A DNA stretch of 64,000 nucleotides from Rahnella laticis (lineage in GTDB: Bacteria; Pseudomonadota; Gammaproteobacteria; Enterobacterales; Enterobacteriaceae). This document shows, piece by piece, positions 54,562 to 64,000 of the stretch. The translations under genes were made by a program, and so were the position numbers. The notes beneath the pieces were generated by a model. That model saw nothing but the letters and a program-made list of their open reading frames with translations, searched no databases and was not told where the DNA came from. The stretch is taken from contig NZ_JADOBI010000001.1 in the NCBI RefSeq assembly GCF_015644585.1, positions 124,001-188,000 on the forward strand. Reading direction: 5' to 3'. How positions within the stretch are numbered: the first letter of the stretch is position 1; every line of letters starts with the position of its first letter.

Positions 54562-55761
54562 TCAGCCGACAGACATTTCGCGATGAATCTTTTCTGCTTT
54601 ACTGCGGATACCGGCAATGATCACCGCCAGCACCAGAAGCACGTAAGAAACGGTGGCGATATTCAGCGCCCAGAACAGGCCGTATTCGCGGTAAATGAAC
54701 GAAGAGAATGACGCGAAAATCAGCGTGCCGACTGACGCGGTGGTCAGCAGGGCAGAGGTCAGCGTTGGCGGTGAGTTTTTCACCTGCAGGCTGCCGTAGC
54801 TCATCAGGCCGGAGAACATCCCTGAGTTACAGAACCCGAACAGGCCCACTGCAACCATCACCAGCGCCGTGTTTTCGCTGTGCGTCACTACGCACAGGCT
54901 GATTAAGCCAACAATCGCGGAGACAAACAGGAACGTACGCAGTTTGACGAAACGCACGGTGAACTGGTTAAGGAACAGGCCAATCGCTTTCACCATCCAG
55001 TAAGTGGTGATGTAAATCGCGGCGCGGTCAGTGTCCAGACCGAAGTGTTCATGCAACCAGCTTGGCATCCACAGGGTGAAAACCAGTTCGCTGAAGACGA
55101 AGGCAAACAACGCAAAACACAGCACGTACGCGGCAAAGCCCCACGGCTCTTTCGCTTCACGATCCTGTTTCGCCACGGCTTCCGGTTTAGCGACCACCGG
55201 GAATTTCTGACCCACGCACAGCAAAATCATCAGCACGCTCAGGGTGCCCATGATGCCGTACATCGCCAGCCAGCTTGCGCCATGTTTGAACAGGAAACCG
55301 AGTACCAGCGACAGCGTCATGCCGGACAGCGCAAAGAAGAAGTCGGTAAAAATCAGGTTGGCAGAACGCTTTTTCGGATCATCATTGATGCGCACAACCA
55401 GATAGCTGCCGATAGACATCATCAGGCCCGCCGTCGCACCAATCAGGAATACCCCGACGCCGAACAGTGTGATGGACGGCATCACGAACAGGGCGATACA
55501 GGTCAGAATGGTGATAATTGAACCGGTAATCAGCTGCTTACCGAGATCGAACTTACGCATCAGGATGCCGCTAATCATGATCGGCAGGAACAAACCGATG
55601 TTCATCAGTGAGAACATCAGGCCGATAAATGCAGGCTCTTTATTGAAAGCGGTCGCCACCGGGCCGATGACAATCCCTAAAGTGGAAACCAGCCCACCGG
55701 TAAAGAAGTAACTTAGCCACGAGATCACGTTGATCCGACGGCGGTTATAAACAGTTTCCAT
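54562..55761 (-). CDS. TsgA-type MFS permease 2 (paralogue of MFS 1)
   Basis: 399 residues, 12 membrane segments, 70-80% identical by eye to the permease at 51375 with the same landmarks (SWLSYFFTGGLVSTLGIVIG; FVKLRTFLF; SYGSLQVKNSPPTLTSALLT). The C-termini and central loop (KPEAVAKQDREAKEPW versus VEKESSTGQQHHR) differ most. Promoter region differs too: this copy has its own upstream region with two GGACGTTTATT repeats. The two permeases and the intervening genes look like a tandem duplication with xapA and xapR between the copies. Different nucleosides are plausible. Confidence 0.87.
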   Translation of the reverse strand: METVYNRRRINVISWLSYFFTGGLVSTLGIVIGPVATAFNKEPAFIGLMFSLMNIGLFLPIMISGILMRKFDLGKQLITGSIITILTCIALFVMPSITLFGVGVFLIGATAGLMMSIGSYLVVRINDDPKKRSANLIFTDFFFALSGMTLSLVLGFLFKHGASWLAMYGIMGTLSVLMILLCVGQKFPVVAKPEAVAKQDREAKEPWGFAAYVLCFALFAFVFSELVFTLWMPSWLHEHFGLDTDRAAIYITTYWMVKAIGLFLNQFTVRFVKLRTFLFVSAIVGLISLCVVTHSENTALVMVAVGLFGFCNSGMFSGLMSYGSLQVKNSPPTLTSALLTTASVGTLIFASFSSFIYREYGLFWALNIATVSYVLLVLAVIIAGIRSKAEKIHREMSVG

Positions 55762-55835
55762 AACTGATTTCCTAAAAATAAAAAATATAAGAAGGCCACA
55801 GTAAGCTTTGCCAGAGGTGCTTATATCTGCGGTTA

Positions 55836-55883
55836 GGACGTTTATTATTCCTGTTCTTTAACGGTTTGTCTTGGACGTTTATT
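55836..55883. promoter_or_regulatory. Direct repeats GGACGTTTATT upstream of MFS 2
   Basis: GGACGTTTATT occurs at 55836-55846 and 55873-55883, 37 bp apart, in the 282-bp region between MFS 2 and iaaA. They may bind a regulator of either gene. Only visible by pattern; no known match recognised. Confidence 0.5.
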
Positions 55884-56043
55884 CAATCTTCGTATTTGAT
55901 TTTCTTAAACAATCTAAGCAATTAGCGCGTTTTTGTAGTTTTACATTTCTGCTTTACATACTGTAGCGGGCTAAATATAGTCAAAAAACAGGGCAACATC
56001 ACTTTCTGTATACATAAATACAACAACTCAGGGTGCAGTTCTA

Positions 56044-57054
56044 ATGAGTTCTTCTACTGATAATTCAGCGAGTTCCGTTTCGGACAAGAAGCGTCCGGTC
56101 ATTGCCATTCACGGTGGTGCCGGGGCGATTACCCGCGCAGCAATGAGTCGTGAAAAAGAACAACATTATCTGGCCGAGCTGGAACGTATTGTTGCCAGCG
56201 GGCAGGCCATTCTGGCGGCGGGCGGCAGCGCACTGGATGCGGTCACAGAAGCGGTGCGTTTACTGGAAGAATGCCCGTTATTTAATGCCGGGAAAGGTGC
56301 CGTTTTCACGCATCAGGGCACGCATGAGCTGGATGCCTGCATCATGGATGGCCGCACGCTGGATGCCGGTGCCATCAGCTGCGTTAATCATATTCGCAAC
56401 CCGATTCTGACCGCGCGCAAGGTGCTGGAAAACAGCCCGCATGTCATGTTTACCGGCGCGGGTGCGGAAGCGTTTGCCCGCGAGCACGGGCAGGAAATGG
56501 TTGCGCCGGAATTCTTCTACACGCAGGAACGTTTCGAACAGTTGCAGCGCGCGATTGCGGCAGACGGCGGCGTGATGCTCGATCACGACGGGGCGTCCCT
56601 GAATGTTCAGCCGTCTGGCGACCCTATCGATCCTGAACATAAATTTGGTACCGTCGGCGCGGTGGCGATGGACGCGCAGGGCAACCTGGCGGCGGCGACA
56701 TCCACCGGCGGCATGACCAACAAACAGGCCGGACGCGTCGGCGACAGCCCGATTATTGGTGCAGGCTGCTACGCCAGTAATAGCACCGTGGCGATTTCCA
56801 GCACCGGCACCGGCGAAGTCTTTATGCGCACGGTCGCGGCGTATGACGTCGCGGCATTGATTGAATATGCCGGTTTAACGCTCGAAGAAGCCACGCACAA
56901 AGTGGTGCAGGAAAAGCTGCTGCCGATGGGCGGGAGCGGCGGAATGATCGCCATCGACCGCTTTGGCAACGTCGTTTTGCCATTTAACAGCGAAGGCATG
57001 TACCGCGGATTTGCCCGTGTGGGTGACGCCCCCGTCGTCAGTATTTACCGATGA
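56044..57054 (+). CDS. iaaA: Isoaspartyl peptidase/L-asparaginase (IaaA)
   Basis: 336 residues. Ntn hydrolase of the plant-type asparaginase family: [54 protein letters not shown], and the autoprocessing site [20 protein letters not shown], nucleophile Thr203, followed by [20 protein letters not shown] and GAGCYASN. About 15 residues longer than E. coli IaaA at the N-terminus. Its stop overlaps gsiA (ATGA), giving the conserved iaaA-gsiABCD operon. Confidence 0.94.
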   Translation: MSSSTDNSASSVSDKKRPVIAIHGGAGAITRAAMSREKEQHYLAELERIVASGQAILAAGGSALDAVTEAVRLLEECPLFNAGKGAVFTHQGTHELDACIMDGRTLDAGAISCVNHIRNPILTARKVLENSPHVMFTGAGAEAFAREHGQEMVAPEFFYTQERFEQLQRAIAADGGVMLDHDGASLNVQPSGDPIDPEHKFGTVGAVAMDAQGNLAAATSTGGMTNKQAGRVGDSPIIGAGCYASNSTVAISSTGTGEVFMRTVAAYDVAALIEYAGLTLEEATHKVVQEKLLPMGGSGGMIAIDRFGNVVLPFNSEGMYRGFARVGDAPVVSIYR

Positions 57055-58907
57055 GCAGCCCGGTTATTTTGCCGCCCGACCATGTGCTGGCCGTCAGCCA
57101 GCTCAGCGTTCAGTTTTCGCATGAAGGGCAAATTATTCCGGCTGTGAATAATCTCAGCTTTCAGGTCAGGCGCGGCGAAACGCTGGCCATTGTTGGCGAA
57201 TCGGGTTCCGGTAAATCGGTGACGTCGCTGGCGCTGATGCGGCTGGTGGAGCAGGGTGGCGGGCAGATTTCCCAGGGCGACATGCTTTTTCGCCGCCGAA
57301 ATGCCGAAGTGGTGGATTTGATGGCCGCGTCGCAATCGTCCATGCGCAGCCTGCGCGGTGCCGATATTGCGATGATTTTTCAGGAGCCGATGACCTCGCT
57401 AAATCCGGTGTTTCCGGTGGGCGAGCAAATCGCGGAATCCATCCGCCTGCATCAGAACAAAGACAGTCGGGCTGCGCGCGCCGAAGCGTTGCGGATGCTG
57501 GATCTGGTGCGCATTCCTGAAGCCCGAAACATTCTCGACAGTTATCCGCATCAGCTTTCCGGCGGCATGCGCCAGCGGGTGATGATTGCGATGGCGCTGT
57601 CGTGCAAACCCGCGCTGCTGATTGCCGACGAACCGACAACGGCGCTGGATGTGACCATTCAGGCGCAGATTCTACAGCTCATCCGCGTGCTGCAAAAAGA
57701 GATGCAGATGGGCGTGATTTTTATCACTCACGATATGGGCGTGGTGGCTGAAATCGCCGACCGCGTGCTGGTCATGCATCAGGGCAACAGCGTGGAAACC
57801 GGCGACGTGGGCGCGATTTTCCGTGCGCCGCAACAGCCCTATACCCGCTCGCTGCTGGCGGCGGTGCCAAAATTAGGTTCGATGGCCGGTAAACCGTTGC
57901 CCGCGCGTTTCCCTGTGCAGGAGCAAAAAGAAAGTGACCCGGAACTGGTGCAGGACACCCTGACGCCGGGTGCGCCGCCGGTTTTGCAGGTTCGCGATCT
58001 CGTCACGCGTTTTGATCTGCGCAGTGGCATTTTCAACCGCGTGACGCGCCGCGTTCATGCCGTGGAAAAAGTCAGCTTTGACTTACATCCGGGCGAAACG
58101 CTGGCGCTGGTGGGCGAGTCTGGCTGTGGGAAATCCACCACCGGTCGCTCGCTGCTGAAACTGGTGAAAAGTCAGGGCGGCACGATTACGTTTAACGGCC
58201 AGGTGCTGACCGATGTCAGCGGCAGTGCGCTGCAACACCTGCGGCGCGATATTCAGTTTATTTTTCAGGATCCGTATGCTTCGCTCGATCCGCGCCTGAC
58301 GGTGGGTTATTCCATTATGGAACCGCTGCTGGTGCACAATGTGGCGAAAGGCGCAGAGGCCGAGGCGCGCGTCGCCTGGCTGCTGGAAAAAGTCGGGCTG
58401 CTGCCGGAACACGCGCAGCGCTATCCTCACGAATTTTCCGGCGGTCAGCGTCAGCGGATTTGTATTGCGCGCGCACTCGCGCTCAACCCGAAAGTGGTGA
58501 TTGCGGATGAATCCGTTTCCGCCCTCGATGTGTCTGTCCGCGCGCAAATCATTAATTTGCTGATGGATTTACAGAAAGAGTTCGGGCTGGCGTTTTTGTT
58601 TATTTCGCACGACATGGCGGTCGTCGAACGTATCAGCCATCGCGTGGCGGTGATGTATCTCGGGCAAATCGTTGAAATCGGCACGCGGCGCGCGGTGTTT
58701 GAAAATCCGCAGCACGCGTATACCCGCAAACTGATGGCGGCGGTGCCCGTGGCCGATCCGGCGCATAAAAGAAAAGAACAGGCCTTGCTGGTGGATGAAA
58801 TTCCCAGCCCGATCCGTGCGCTCAACGACGAGCCTCTGGTCGCCCCGCTCGTGCAGGTCGGCGAAGGGCATTTTGTCGCCCGGCACGCTATCGCGGGGCT
58901 TTACTGA
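57051..58907 (+). CDS. gsiA: GsiA glutathione importer ATPase
   Basis: 618 residues, two fused ABC domains. Walker [20 protein letters not shown] and [20 protein letters not shown]; signatures [17 protein letters not shown] and [17 protein letters not shown]; Walker [14 protein letters not shown] and [13 protein letters not shown] (the second carries Ser at the usual Pro position, as seen in many members). It powers import of glutathione through GsiC/GsiD. 74-bp gap to gsiB. Confidence 0.95.
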   Translation: MSSPVILPPDHVLAVSQLSVQFSHEGQIIPAVNNLSFQVRRGETLAIVGESGSGKSVTSLALMRLVEQGGGQISQGDMLFRRRNAEVVDLMAASQSSMRSLRGADIAMIFQEPMTSLNPVFPVGEQIAESIRLHQNKDSRAARAEALRMLDLVRIPEARNILDSYPHQLSGGMRQRVMIAMALSCKPALLIADEPTTALDVTIQAQILQLIRVLQKEMQMGVIFITHDMGVVAEIADRVLVMHQGNSVETGDVGAIFRAPQQPYTRSLLAAVPKLGSMAGKPLPARFPVQEQKESDPELVQDTLTPGAPPVLQVRDLVTRFDLRSGIFNRVTRRVHAVEKVSFDLHPGETLALVGESGCGKSTTGRSLLKLVKSQGGTITFNGQVLTDVSGSALQHLRRDIQFIFQDPYASLDPRLTVGYSIMEPLLVHNVAKGAEAEARVAWLLEKVGLLPEHAQRYPHEFSGGQRQRICIARALALNPKVVIADESVSALDVSVRAQIINLLMDLQKEFGLAFLFISHDMAVVERISHRVAVMYLGQIVEIGTRRAVFENPQHAYTRKLMAAVPVADPAHKRKEQALLVDEIPSPIRALNDEPLVAPLVQVGEGHFVARHAIAGLY

Positions 58908-58980
58908 TTTTTGTGGTGGCTTGTTTTTTAAGCGCCAATTCTTTGTAAGACAAACGGGTAAGACAGGAAAAGGAACTGAC

Positions 58981-60537
58981 ATGAATCAGCAGAAACGTAA
59001 AGGTAAGAACGTGATCCGCCAGGCGGTGCTCGCTGCCGCTATTTTCGGTTCTCTGGCTTCAGCTTCAGCATGGGCTGCCAAAGACGTTGTGATCGCCGTA
59101 GGCTCTAACTTCACCTCGCTTGATCCTTATGATGCGAACGACACCCTGTCGCAGGCGGTGGCAAAATCCTTCTATCAGGGGCTGTTTGGCTTCGATAAAA
59201 ACATGAAGCTGGAAAACGTGCTGGCGGACAGCTACACGGTCAGCAAGGACGGTCTGGTTTACACCATCAAGCTGCATCCGGGCGTGAAATTCCAGGATGG
59301 TACCGACTTCAACGCGGCGGCGGTAAAAGTTAACTTTGACCGCGCCAGTAACCCTGACAATCATCTCAAGCGCTACAACCTGTTTAAAAATATCGCCAGC
59401 ACGGAAGCGGTGGATGACACCACGGTGAAAATCACGCTGAAAGAACCGTTCTCGGCGTTCATCAATATTCTGGCGCACCCGTCGGCCGTGATTATTTCCC
59501 CGGCGGCGCTGACCAAATATGGCAAAGAGATCGGTTTCCATCCGGTGGGCACCGGTCCGTATACGCTGGAACAGTGGAATCAGACCGATTTCGTGAAAGT
59601 GAAGAAATTCGACGGTTACTGGAAAAAAGGCGAGCCGAAACTCGACACCATCACCTGGCGCCCGGTGGTCGATAACAACACCCGCGCCGCGATGCTGCAA
59701 ACCGGTGAAGCCGATCTGGCGTTCCCGGTGCCTTACGAGCAGGCCGCGCTGCTGGAGAAAAACCCGAAACTGGATCTGGTGGCCGCGCCGTCAATTTTGC
59801 ATCGTTACATCAGCTTTAACGTCACGCAAAAGCCGTTCGATAACGTGAAAGTGCGTGAGGCGATCAACTACGCCATCAACAAACAGGCGCTGATTAAAGT
59901 CGCGTTTGCCGGTTACGCTGTGCCTTCCGAAGGGCCATTGCCGCAGGGAATTGAATACGCCGCGAAATTCAAACCGTGGCCATACGATCCGGCAAAAGCC
60001 AAACAACTTCTGAAAGAAGCGGGTTATCCGGACGGCTTTACCACCACGCTGTGGTCTTCACATAACAACAGCACCGCGCAGAAAGTGTTGCAGTTTACGC
60101 AACAGCAGCTGGCGCAGGTGGGTATTAAAGTCACCGTAACCGCGATGGATGCCGCGCAGCGTGCGGCGCAGGTCGAAAACGTCGGGCAGAAAGACGCGGG
60201 GATCCGGATGTTCTATACCGGCTGGTCGGCGTCAACGGGCGAAGCTGACTGGGCGCTGTCGCCGCTGTTCTCAACCCAGGCTGCGCCACCGAAGCAGTTC
60301 AACACCGCGTTCTACAGCAATGCGCAGGTGGATAAAGATTTGTCCGACGCGCTGAAAACGACCGACAAAGCCGAGAAAGCCAAACTGTACGCCGATGCCC
60401 AGAAACAAATCTGGACCGACGCGCCGTGGGCATTCCTGGTGACTGAGCGGCTGGTTTCTGCCAACAACAAACGTCTGACAGGTTTCTATGTGATGCCGGA
60501 TACGGCGTTCAGCTTTGATGATGCCGATGTGAAATAA
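58981..60537 (+). CDS. gsiB: GsiB glutathione-binding protein
   Basis: 518 residues, SBP_bac_5 family. Signal peptide ([20 protein letters not shown], cleaved at AWA) then [60 protein letters not shown] and [20 protein letters not shown] as in E. coli GsiB. AAAGGAACTGAC precedes the ATG at 58981. Periplasmic ligand-binding subunit. Confidence 0.95.
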   Translation: MNQQKRKGKNVIRQAVLAAAIFGSLASASAWAAKDVVIAVGSNFTSLDPYDANDTLSQAVAKSFYQGLFGFDKNMKLENVLADSYTVSKDGLVYTIKLHPGVKFQDGTDFNAAAVKVNFDRASNPDNHLKRYNLFKNIASTEAVDDTTVKITLKEPFSAFINILAHPSAVIISPAALTKYGKEIGFHPVGTGPYTLEQWNQTDFVKVKKFDGYWKKGEPKLDTITWRPVVDNNTRAAMLQTGEADLAFPVPYEQAALLEKNPKLDLVAAPSILHRYISFNVTQKPFDNVKVREAINYAINKQALIKVAFAGYAVPSEGPLPQGIEYAAKFKPWPYDPAKAKQLLKEAGYPDGFTTTLWSSHNNSTAQKVLQFTQQQLAQVGIKVTVTAMDAAQRAAQVENVGQKDAGIRMFYTGWSASTGEADWALSPLFSTQAAPPKQFNTAFYSNAQVDKDLSDALKTTDKAEKAKLYADAQKQIWTDAPWAFLVTERLVSANNKRLTGFYVMPDTAFSFDDADVK

Positions 60538-60646
60538 TATGCGGTGAAGCTTTCAGGGCGCGGGGTTCACAGACTCCGCGCCCCGAACTCGTCTGTTCCG
60601 CCGCAGGAACAGGGATGTCATACCGTGAAATCACAGACAGCGAATC

Positions 60647-61567
60647 ATGCTTAATTATTTTCTGAAACGATTACTGGGATTGATTCCGACATTGCTGATT
60701 GTGGCAGTGCTGGTCTTTTTATTTGTACATCTTTTGCCGGGCGATCCGGCGCGTCTGATGGCCGGACAGGACGCGGACGCCAGCGTCGTGGCGCTTGTCC
60801 GTCAGGATTTAGGGCTGGATAAACCGCTCTATCAGCAATTCTTCACCTTTTTCGGCAACGCGCTGACCGGCGATTTCGGGCATTCGATGGTGTCGAAACG
60901 CCCGGTGATTGACGAAATCAGCTCCCGCTTTATGCCGACGTTCTGGCTCACGCTGACCAGCATGCTGTGGTCGGTGATTATCGGGCTGATCATTGGCGTA
61001 GTCTCCGCCGTCTGGCGCAACCGCTGGCCGGACCGTCTGGGCATGGCGCTCGCTGTTTCCGGTATCTCCTTCCCGGCCTTTGCGCTGGGCATGCTGCTGA
61101 TGCAGGTTTTCTCCGTTGAACTGGGCTGGTTACCGACCGTCGGCGCAGACGGCTGGCAGCACTATATTCTGCCGTCCATCACGCTGGGCGCGGCAGTGGC
61201 GGCCATTATGGCGCGCTTTACCCGGGCATCTTTCGTCGAAGTGATGCAGGAAGATTACATGCGCACGGCGCGGGCGAAGGGCGTTCATGAAGCCGTTGTG
61301 GTGGTAAAACACGGGCTACGCAACGCCATGATCCCGGTTGTGACCATGATGGGATTACAGTTTGGTTTCCTGCTGGGCGGCTCGATCGTGGTCGAGAAAG
61401 TCTTCAACTGGCCGGGGTTAGGGCGGTTGCTGGTGGATTCCGTGGAGATGCGCGATTACCCGGTGATCCAGGCCGAAGTGCTGCTCTTCTCGCTCGAATT
61501 CATCCTCATCAATCTGCTGGTGGACATGCTGTACGCCGTGATTAACCCTTCTATCCGATACAAGTGA
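60647..61567 (+). CDS. gsiC: GsiC inner-membrane permease
   Basis: 306 residues, DppB/OppB-like with about six membrane segments: [20 protein letters not shown] at the start and the EAA loop [20 protein letters not shown], followed by [20 protein letters not shown]. Stop overlaps a GTG of gsiD. Confidence 0.94.
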   Translation: MLNYFLKRLLGLIPTLLIVAVLVFLFVHLLPGDPARLMAGQDADASVVALVRQDLGLDKPLYQQFFTFFGNALTGDFGHSMVSKRPVIDEISSRFMPTFWLTLTSMLWSVIIGLIIGVVSAVWRNRWPDRLGMALAVSGISFPAFALGMLLMQVFSVELGWLPTVGADGWQHYILPSITLGAAVAAIMARFTRASFVEVMQEDYMRTARAKGVHEAVVVVKHGLRNAMIPVVTMMGLQFGFLLGGSIVVEKVFNWPGLGRLLVDSVEMRDYPVIQAEVLLFSLEFILINLLVDMLYAVINPSIRYK

Positions 61568-61575
61568 GCAGGCGC

Positions 61576-62490
61576 ATGAAAAACTGGCGGAGAAATGCCG
61601 TACTGGCGAGCTTGCCGATAATCACACCCGAAACCCCGCAGGCGGTAAGAACGCCGTGGAAAGCGTTCTGGCGGCGTTTTCGCCGGCAACATATCGCGAT
61701 GATTGCGGGCGTTTTTATCCTTTTACTGATTGCCGCGGCGATTTTTGCGCCGTGGCTGGTGCCGTTTGATCCGGAAAATTACTTCGATTATGACCGTCTG
61801 AATGAAGGGCCGTCGGTGATGCACTGGCTCGGCGTGGATTCGCTCGGGCGGGATATTTTCAGCCGTATCCTGATGGGCGCGCGCATTTCACTGGCCGCCG
61901 GTGTGCTTTCCGTGGTGCTGGGCGCGGTTACCGGCACCTTTTTCGGCTTGCTGGCCGGATACTACGAAGGGGCATGGGACCGCATTACCATGCGTATTTG
62001 CGACGTGCTGTTCGCCTTTCCCGGCATTCTGCTGGCGATTGCCGTGGTCGCCGTGATGGGCAACGGCATGTCGAACGTGATTATTGCCGTGGCGATATTC
62101 AGCATTCCCGCGTTCGCCCGTCTGGTACGGGGGAACACACTGGTGCTGAAACAGCAGACCTACATCGAATCAGCGCGCAGCATCGGCGCATCGGACGCCA
62201 CCATTTTGTTCCGCCACATTCTGCCCGGTACGCTGTCTTCCATCGTGGTGTATTTCACCATGCGCATAGGCACGTCGATTATCACCGCCGCGAGTTTGTC
62301 ATTCCTCGGCATGGGCGCACAGCCCCCGACGCCGGAGTGGGGCGCGATGCTCAACGAAGCCCGCGCCGACATGGTGATGGCCCCGCACGTCGCGATATTC
62401 CCGAGCCTGGCGATATTCTTGACGGTGCTGGCGTTTAATCTGCTGGGGGATGGGTTGAGAGATGCACTGGATCCGAAATTGAAAAATTAG
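61576..62490 (+). CDS. gsiD: GsiD inner-membrane permease
   Basis: 304 residues from the ATG at 61576, DppC-like. [40 protein letters not shown], and the EAA loop [20 protein letters not shown] as in E. coli GsiD. The frame also runs from the GTG at 61564 overlapping gsiC, but E. coli GsiD begins near the ATG. Completes the glutathione importer; the operon ends in a strong terminator. Confidence 0.93.
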   Translation: MKNWRRNAVLASLPIITPETPQAVRTPWKAFWRRFRRQHIAMIAGVFILLLIAAAIFAPWLVPFDPENYFDYDRLNEGPSVMHWLGVDSLGRDIFSRILMGARISLAAGVLSVVLGAVTGTFFGLLAGYYEGAWDRITMRICDVLFAFPGILLAIAVVAVMGNGMSNVIIAVAIFSIPAFARLVRGNTLVLKQQTYIESARSIGASDATILFRHILPGTLSSIVVYFTMRIGTSIITAASLSFLGMGAQPPTPEWGAMLNEARADMVMAPHVAIFPSLAIFLTVLAFNLLGDGLRDALDPKLKN

Positions 62491-62496
62491 TGTTTT

Positions 62497-62525
62497 TTGA
62501 GGGGGCCCCCAAAGGCCCCCTTTTC
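62497..62525 (+). terminator. Terminator of gsiABCD
   Basis: GAGGGGGCC, CCCAAA, GGCCCCCTTTT. Strong GC-rich stem with short T-run, 7 bp after gsiD. Confidence 0.85.
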
Positions 62526-62562
62526 GCTGAACGAGTATATTTCGGTTTCTCAATGATGCTGG

Positions 62563-62865
62563 CCGCTCAGGTCAAGACCTTGGGTTGTCACCCAAACTGG
62601 CCTCAAGGTTTGAAGAGAACGAGAAAATTTCGGTTTCTCAATAGCGGTTATCGCTCTTGCATTTACGCCGAAACCGACCAAAGGAGGGAAGTGCTTTCCC
62701 TCCTTTGGAATCCTCCCCGCTTTTTTACTGCGCGCTATCGCTGGGTCGACGGACATATTCTGGGGCTACACCATGTGGCGCAAATCCCGCCGCTACGCGG
62801 TACCTTCATTCGGTCTTCGAGACTTTGGTCTCGAAACACTCACTCAGCAAGATTTTGAGCGCGCC
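62563..62865 (-). repeat. Intergenic repeat, copy 3 (inverted; pair 2)
   Basis: Minus-strand copy of the element. Outer end (plus 62564) reads GCTCAGGTCAAGACC; inner end GATTTTGAGCGCGCC at 62851-62865. Hairpin module 1: TTCGAGAC / GTCTCGAA at 62816-62835. Hairpin module 2: CCAAAGGAGGGAA / TTCCCTCCTTTGG at 62678-62708 with loop GTGCT (AGCAC in element orientation). Confidence 0.92.
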
Positions 62866-63055
62866 ATATCTGCTTTCTATTAACACATCTGGTTTCAGTG
62901 GCTTTATTACATTTATTATATTTTTATTGAATGTAACTTCGATGTAATTTTTTATTTTTACTGGAATACGTCTCGTAATAAAAAGAACGTGCAATTGGAA
63001 TGCGTTTCGGTGTGCAGTATGTTCTTTGTTTGTGAATGTAAACAAAGGAGCTGTG
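62866..63055. other. Spacer before the PemK-like gene
   Basis: AT-rich, 190 bp; contains the promoter of the following gene. No antitoxin ORF visible. Confidence 0.4.
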
Positions 63056-63508
63056 ATGTCGATTAATTTTAAACCCAAAGTCGGGCAGGTTCTTGACTGT
63101 AATTACGGACATTATCCAAGAGATATTCAGGGAAGTATTATTCCTGATAGAGTGGATGCGCATATGCCACCTGAAATGATTAAGCACAGGTTGGTGATCG
63201 TTCTTAATGGCAAGCTTAACGATAATTCCTCAATCGTTGTTCCTTTATCAACAACGAAGAATGAATTGAAAATCAGTAAGGGAATACATATTCAGCTGGA
63301 CTCAGGCGTGATTGCCGATCTCAAACACTTTCACTCAAAAATATGCTGGGCGAAATGCGACCTGGTGCAGACGGTCAGTAATAACCGGCTCAACAGACCT
63401 ATGTTAGTTGAACGAGGAAGATTAACTCAGCGAATTCCTAATCAAATAGTTACATTAATCCAGATTGCAATTATTCGTTCTATCAATGCGACAAACTTTT
63501 TAGTTTAA
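63056..63508 (+). CDS. PemK/MazF-like protein, orphan
   Basis: 150 residues, PemK/MazF-type beta-barrel pattern: KVGQVLDCNYGHYPRDIQGS, RLVIVLNGKLNDNSSIVVPL with STT-like residues, and a C-terminal helix (NQIVTLIQIAIIRSI). AAAGGAG at 63044-63050 lies 5 bp before the ATG at 63056. No antitoxin gene is recognised on either side within 200 bp. The N-terminal loop is longer than in typical MazF. It lies between two inverted copies of the intergenic repeat. Whether it is a ribonuclease toxin, an inactive relative or an anti-toxin-addicted orphan is open. Confidence 0.7.
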   Translation: MSINFKPKVGQVLDCNYGHYPRDIQGSIIPDRVDAHMPPEMIKHRLVIVLNGKLNDNSSIVVPLSTTKNELKISKGIHIQLDSGVIADLKHFHSKICWAKCDLVQTVSNNRLNRPMLVERGRLTQRIPNQIVTLIQIAIIRSINATNFLV

Positions 63509-63605
63509 TAATCATTCTTGGCTTGATTAACGCATTATTTTTGATAATATCCTCGCGTTGCCCATTGAGGCCTTTAAGATTCACCCTTTCCCTTCGTGGG
63601 ACCGC

Positions 63606-63633
63606 GAAGCCTGATTAGTAATAATCAGGCTTC
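63606..63633. terminator. Perfect 12-bp palindrome after the PemK-like gene
   Basis: GAAGCCTGATTA, GTAA loop, TAATCAGGCTTC. About 100 bp after the stop codon, without a T-tract, so terminator function is only possible; it may be a protein-binding or structural site. Confidence 0.5.
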
Positions 63634-63721
63634 TGCCATTATTAACATTCCAGAATATATATCTTATCTATTAATCTGTAAGCGATATAAAACGAAAACG
63701 CTTATTTAAGAATGCCTGTAA

Positions 63722-64000
63722 GGCGCAATCAGAAAGTTTGCTGAACGAAGCGGGCTGGAGACCTGAGGCTCCAGCACCGAGAGAAGGAACCGCGCAGCGG
63801 CAAGCTTTCGCGCCATACGCTGTAGCAGCAGAACATGTCCGTCGACCCAGCGATAGCGCGCAGTGAAAAAAGCGAGGAGAGTCGGGAGAGGAAAAGCACT
63901 TTCCTCTCTCGTCGGTTTCGGTGTGAATATCAGAGCGATAACTGCTATTGAGAAACCGAAATATTCTCGATCTCTTCATACCATGAGGCCGGTTTGGGTG
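63722..64000 (+). repeat. Intergenic repeat, copy 4 (direct; pair 2; cut by window end)
   Basis: Begins GGCGCAATCAGAAAGTTTGC. Core GGAACCGCGCAGCGGCAAG, TTTCGCGCCATACGCTGTAG, CAGAACATGTCCGTCGACCC. Hairpin 1: GCTGGAG, loop ACCTGAGG, CTCCAGC at 63754-63775. Hairpin 2: GAGAGGAAA, loop AGCAC, TTTCCTCTC at 63886-63908. The 3' segment TTGAGAAACCGAAAT..GAGGCC-GTTTGGGTG matches copy 3 and runs off the window. Confidence 0.92.

Noticed and set aside
1-64000. CRISPR array
   Set aside because: No short regularly spaced repeats with unique spacers were seen; the only repeats are the island flanks and the intergenic element.

Overview
The window reads as enterobacterial chromosome. OmpX, RhtA, Tsx, YbiT, MoeA/MoeB, IaaA, GsiABCD, BetIBA/BetT, ElaA and EptB are all close to their Escherichia coli counterparts in length and motifs, and rhtA-ompX and ybiT-moeB-moeA-(insert)-iaaA-gsiABCD keep enterobacterial gene order. 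The mix of genes (a second leuCD pair, a CusRS/HprRS-like redox locus, a SigK-like sigma factor with a fasciclin gene) would suit a Rahnella/Serratia-like member of the Yersiniaceae. The genus is an inference, since no rRNA or other marker lies in the window.

Layout. 1-1.2 kb: an ECF sigma factor (cut by the window edge) and a secreted fasciclin protein. 1.3-3.6 kb: rhtA, ompX and a DUF1493 gene. 3.7-23.2 kb: a putative 19-kb genomic island flanked by 139-bp direct repeats that duplicate the 3' end of a molybdopterin oxidoreductase gene. It carries a sugar module (cmtBA, yggPFDC-like genes, a class II aldolase and a transketolase) and a fimbrial locus with four regulators (Rob-like AraC, LuxR-type, membrane-bound winged-helix, EAL phosphodiesterase) ahead of subunit, chaperone, usher and tip adhesin. 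23.1-27.5 kb: a periplasmic redox operon (DUF5666 protein, cytochrome b, molybdoenzyme) divergent from a CusRS/HprRS-like two-component system, with a near-perfect CusR-type box between them.

27.8-35.5 kb: eptB, an EEP-family membrane protein, a LysR regulator, leuD/leuC paralogues, a fluoroacetate-dehalogenase-like hydrolase and a Phd/Doc toxin-antitoxin pair. 35.5-42.2 kb: the choline-to-glycine-betaine locus (betT divergent from betIBA, with a BetI-type operator) and elaA. 42.8-46 kb: a LysR regulator, a YdcZ-type half-transporter pair and a RES/Xre toxin-antitoxin pair. 46-51 kb: tsx, ybiT, moeB, moeA. 51-55.8 kb: a xanthosine/purine nucleoside cluster (short DeoR-type protein, two TsgA-type MFS permeases, xapA, xapR) inserted between moeA and iaaA. 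56-62.5 kb: iaaA-gsiABCD, which imports glutathione and degrades isoaspartyl peptides. 63 kb: an orphan PemK-like protein.

The two signals least explained by known annotation are the island with its duplicated gene end but no visible recombinase, and a family of about 300-bp intergenic repeats. Four copies of the repeat occur as two inverted pairs. Copies share a conserved core and carry hairpins whose loops are kept while the stems differ. One pair brackets the orphan PemK-like gene. No tRNA, rRNA, CRISPR array or transposase was recognised.
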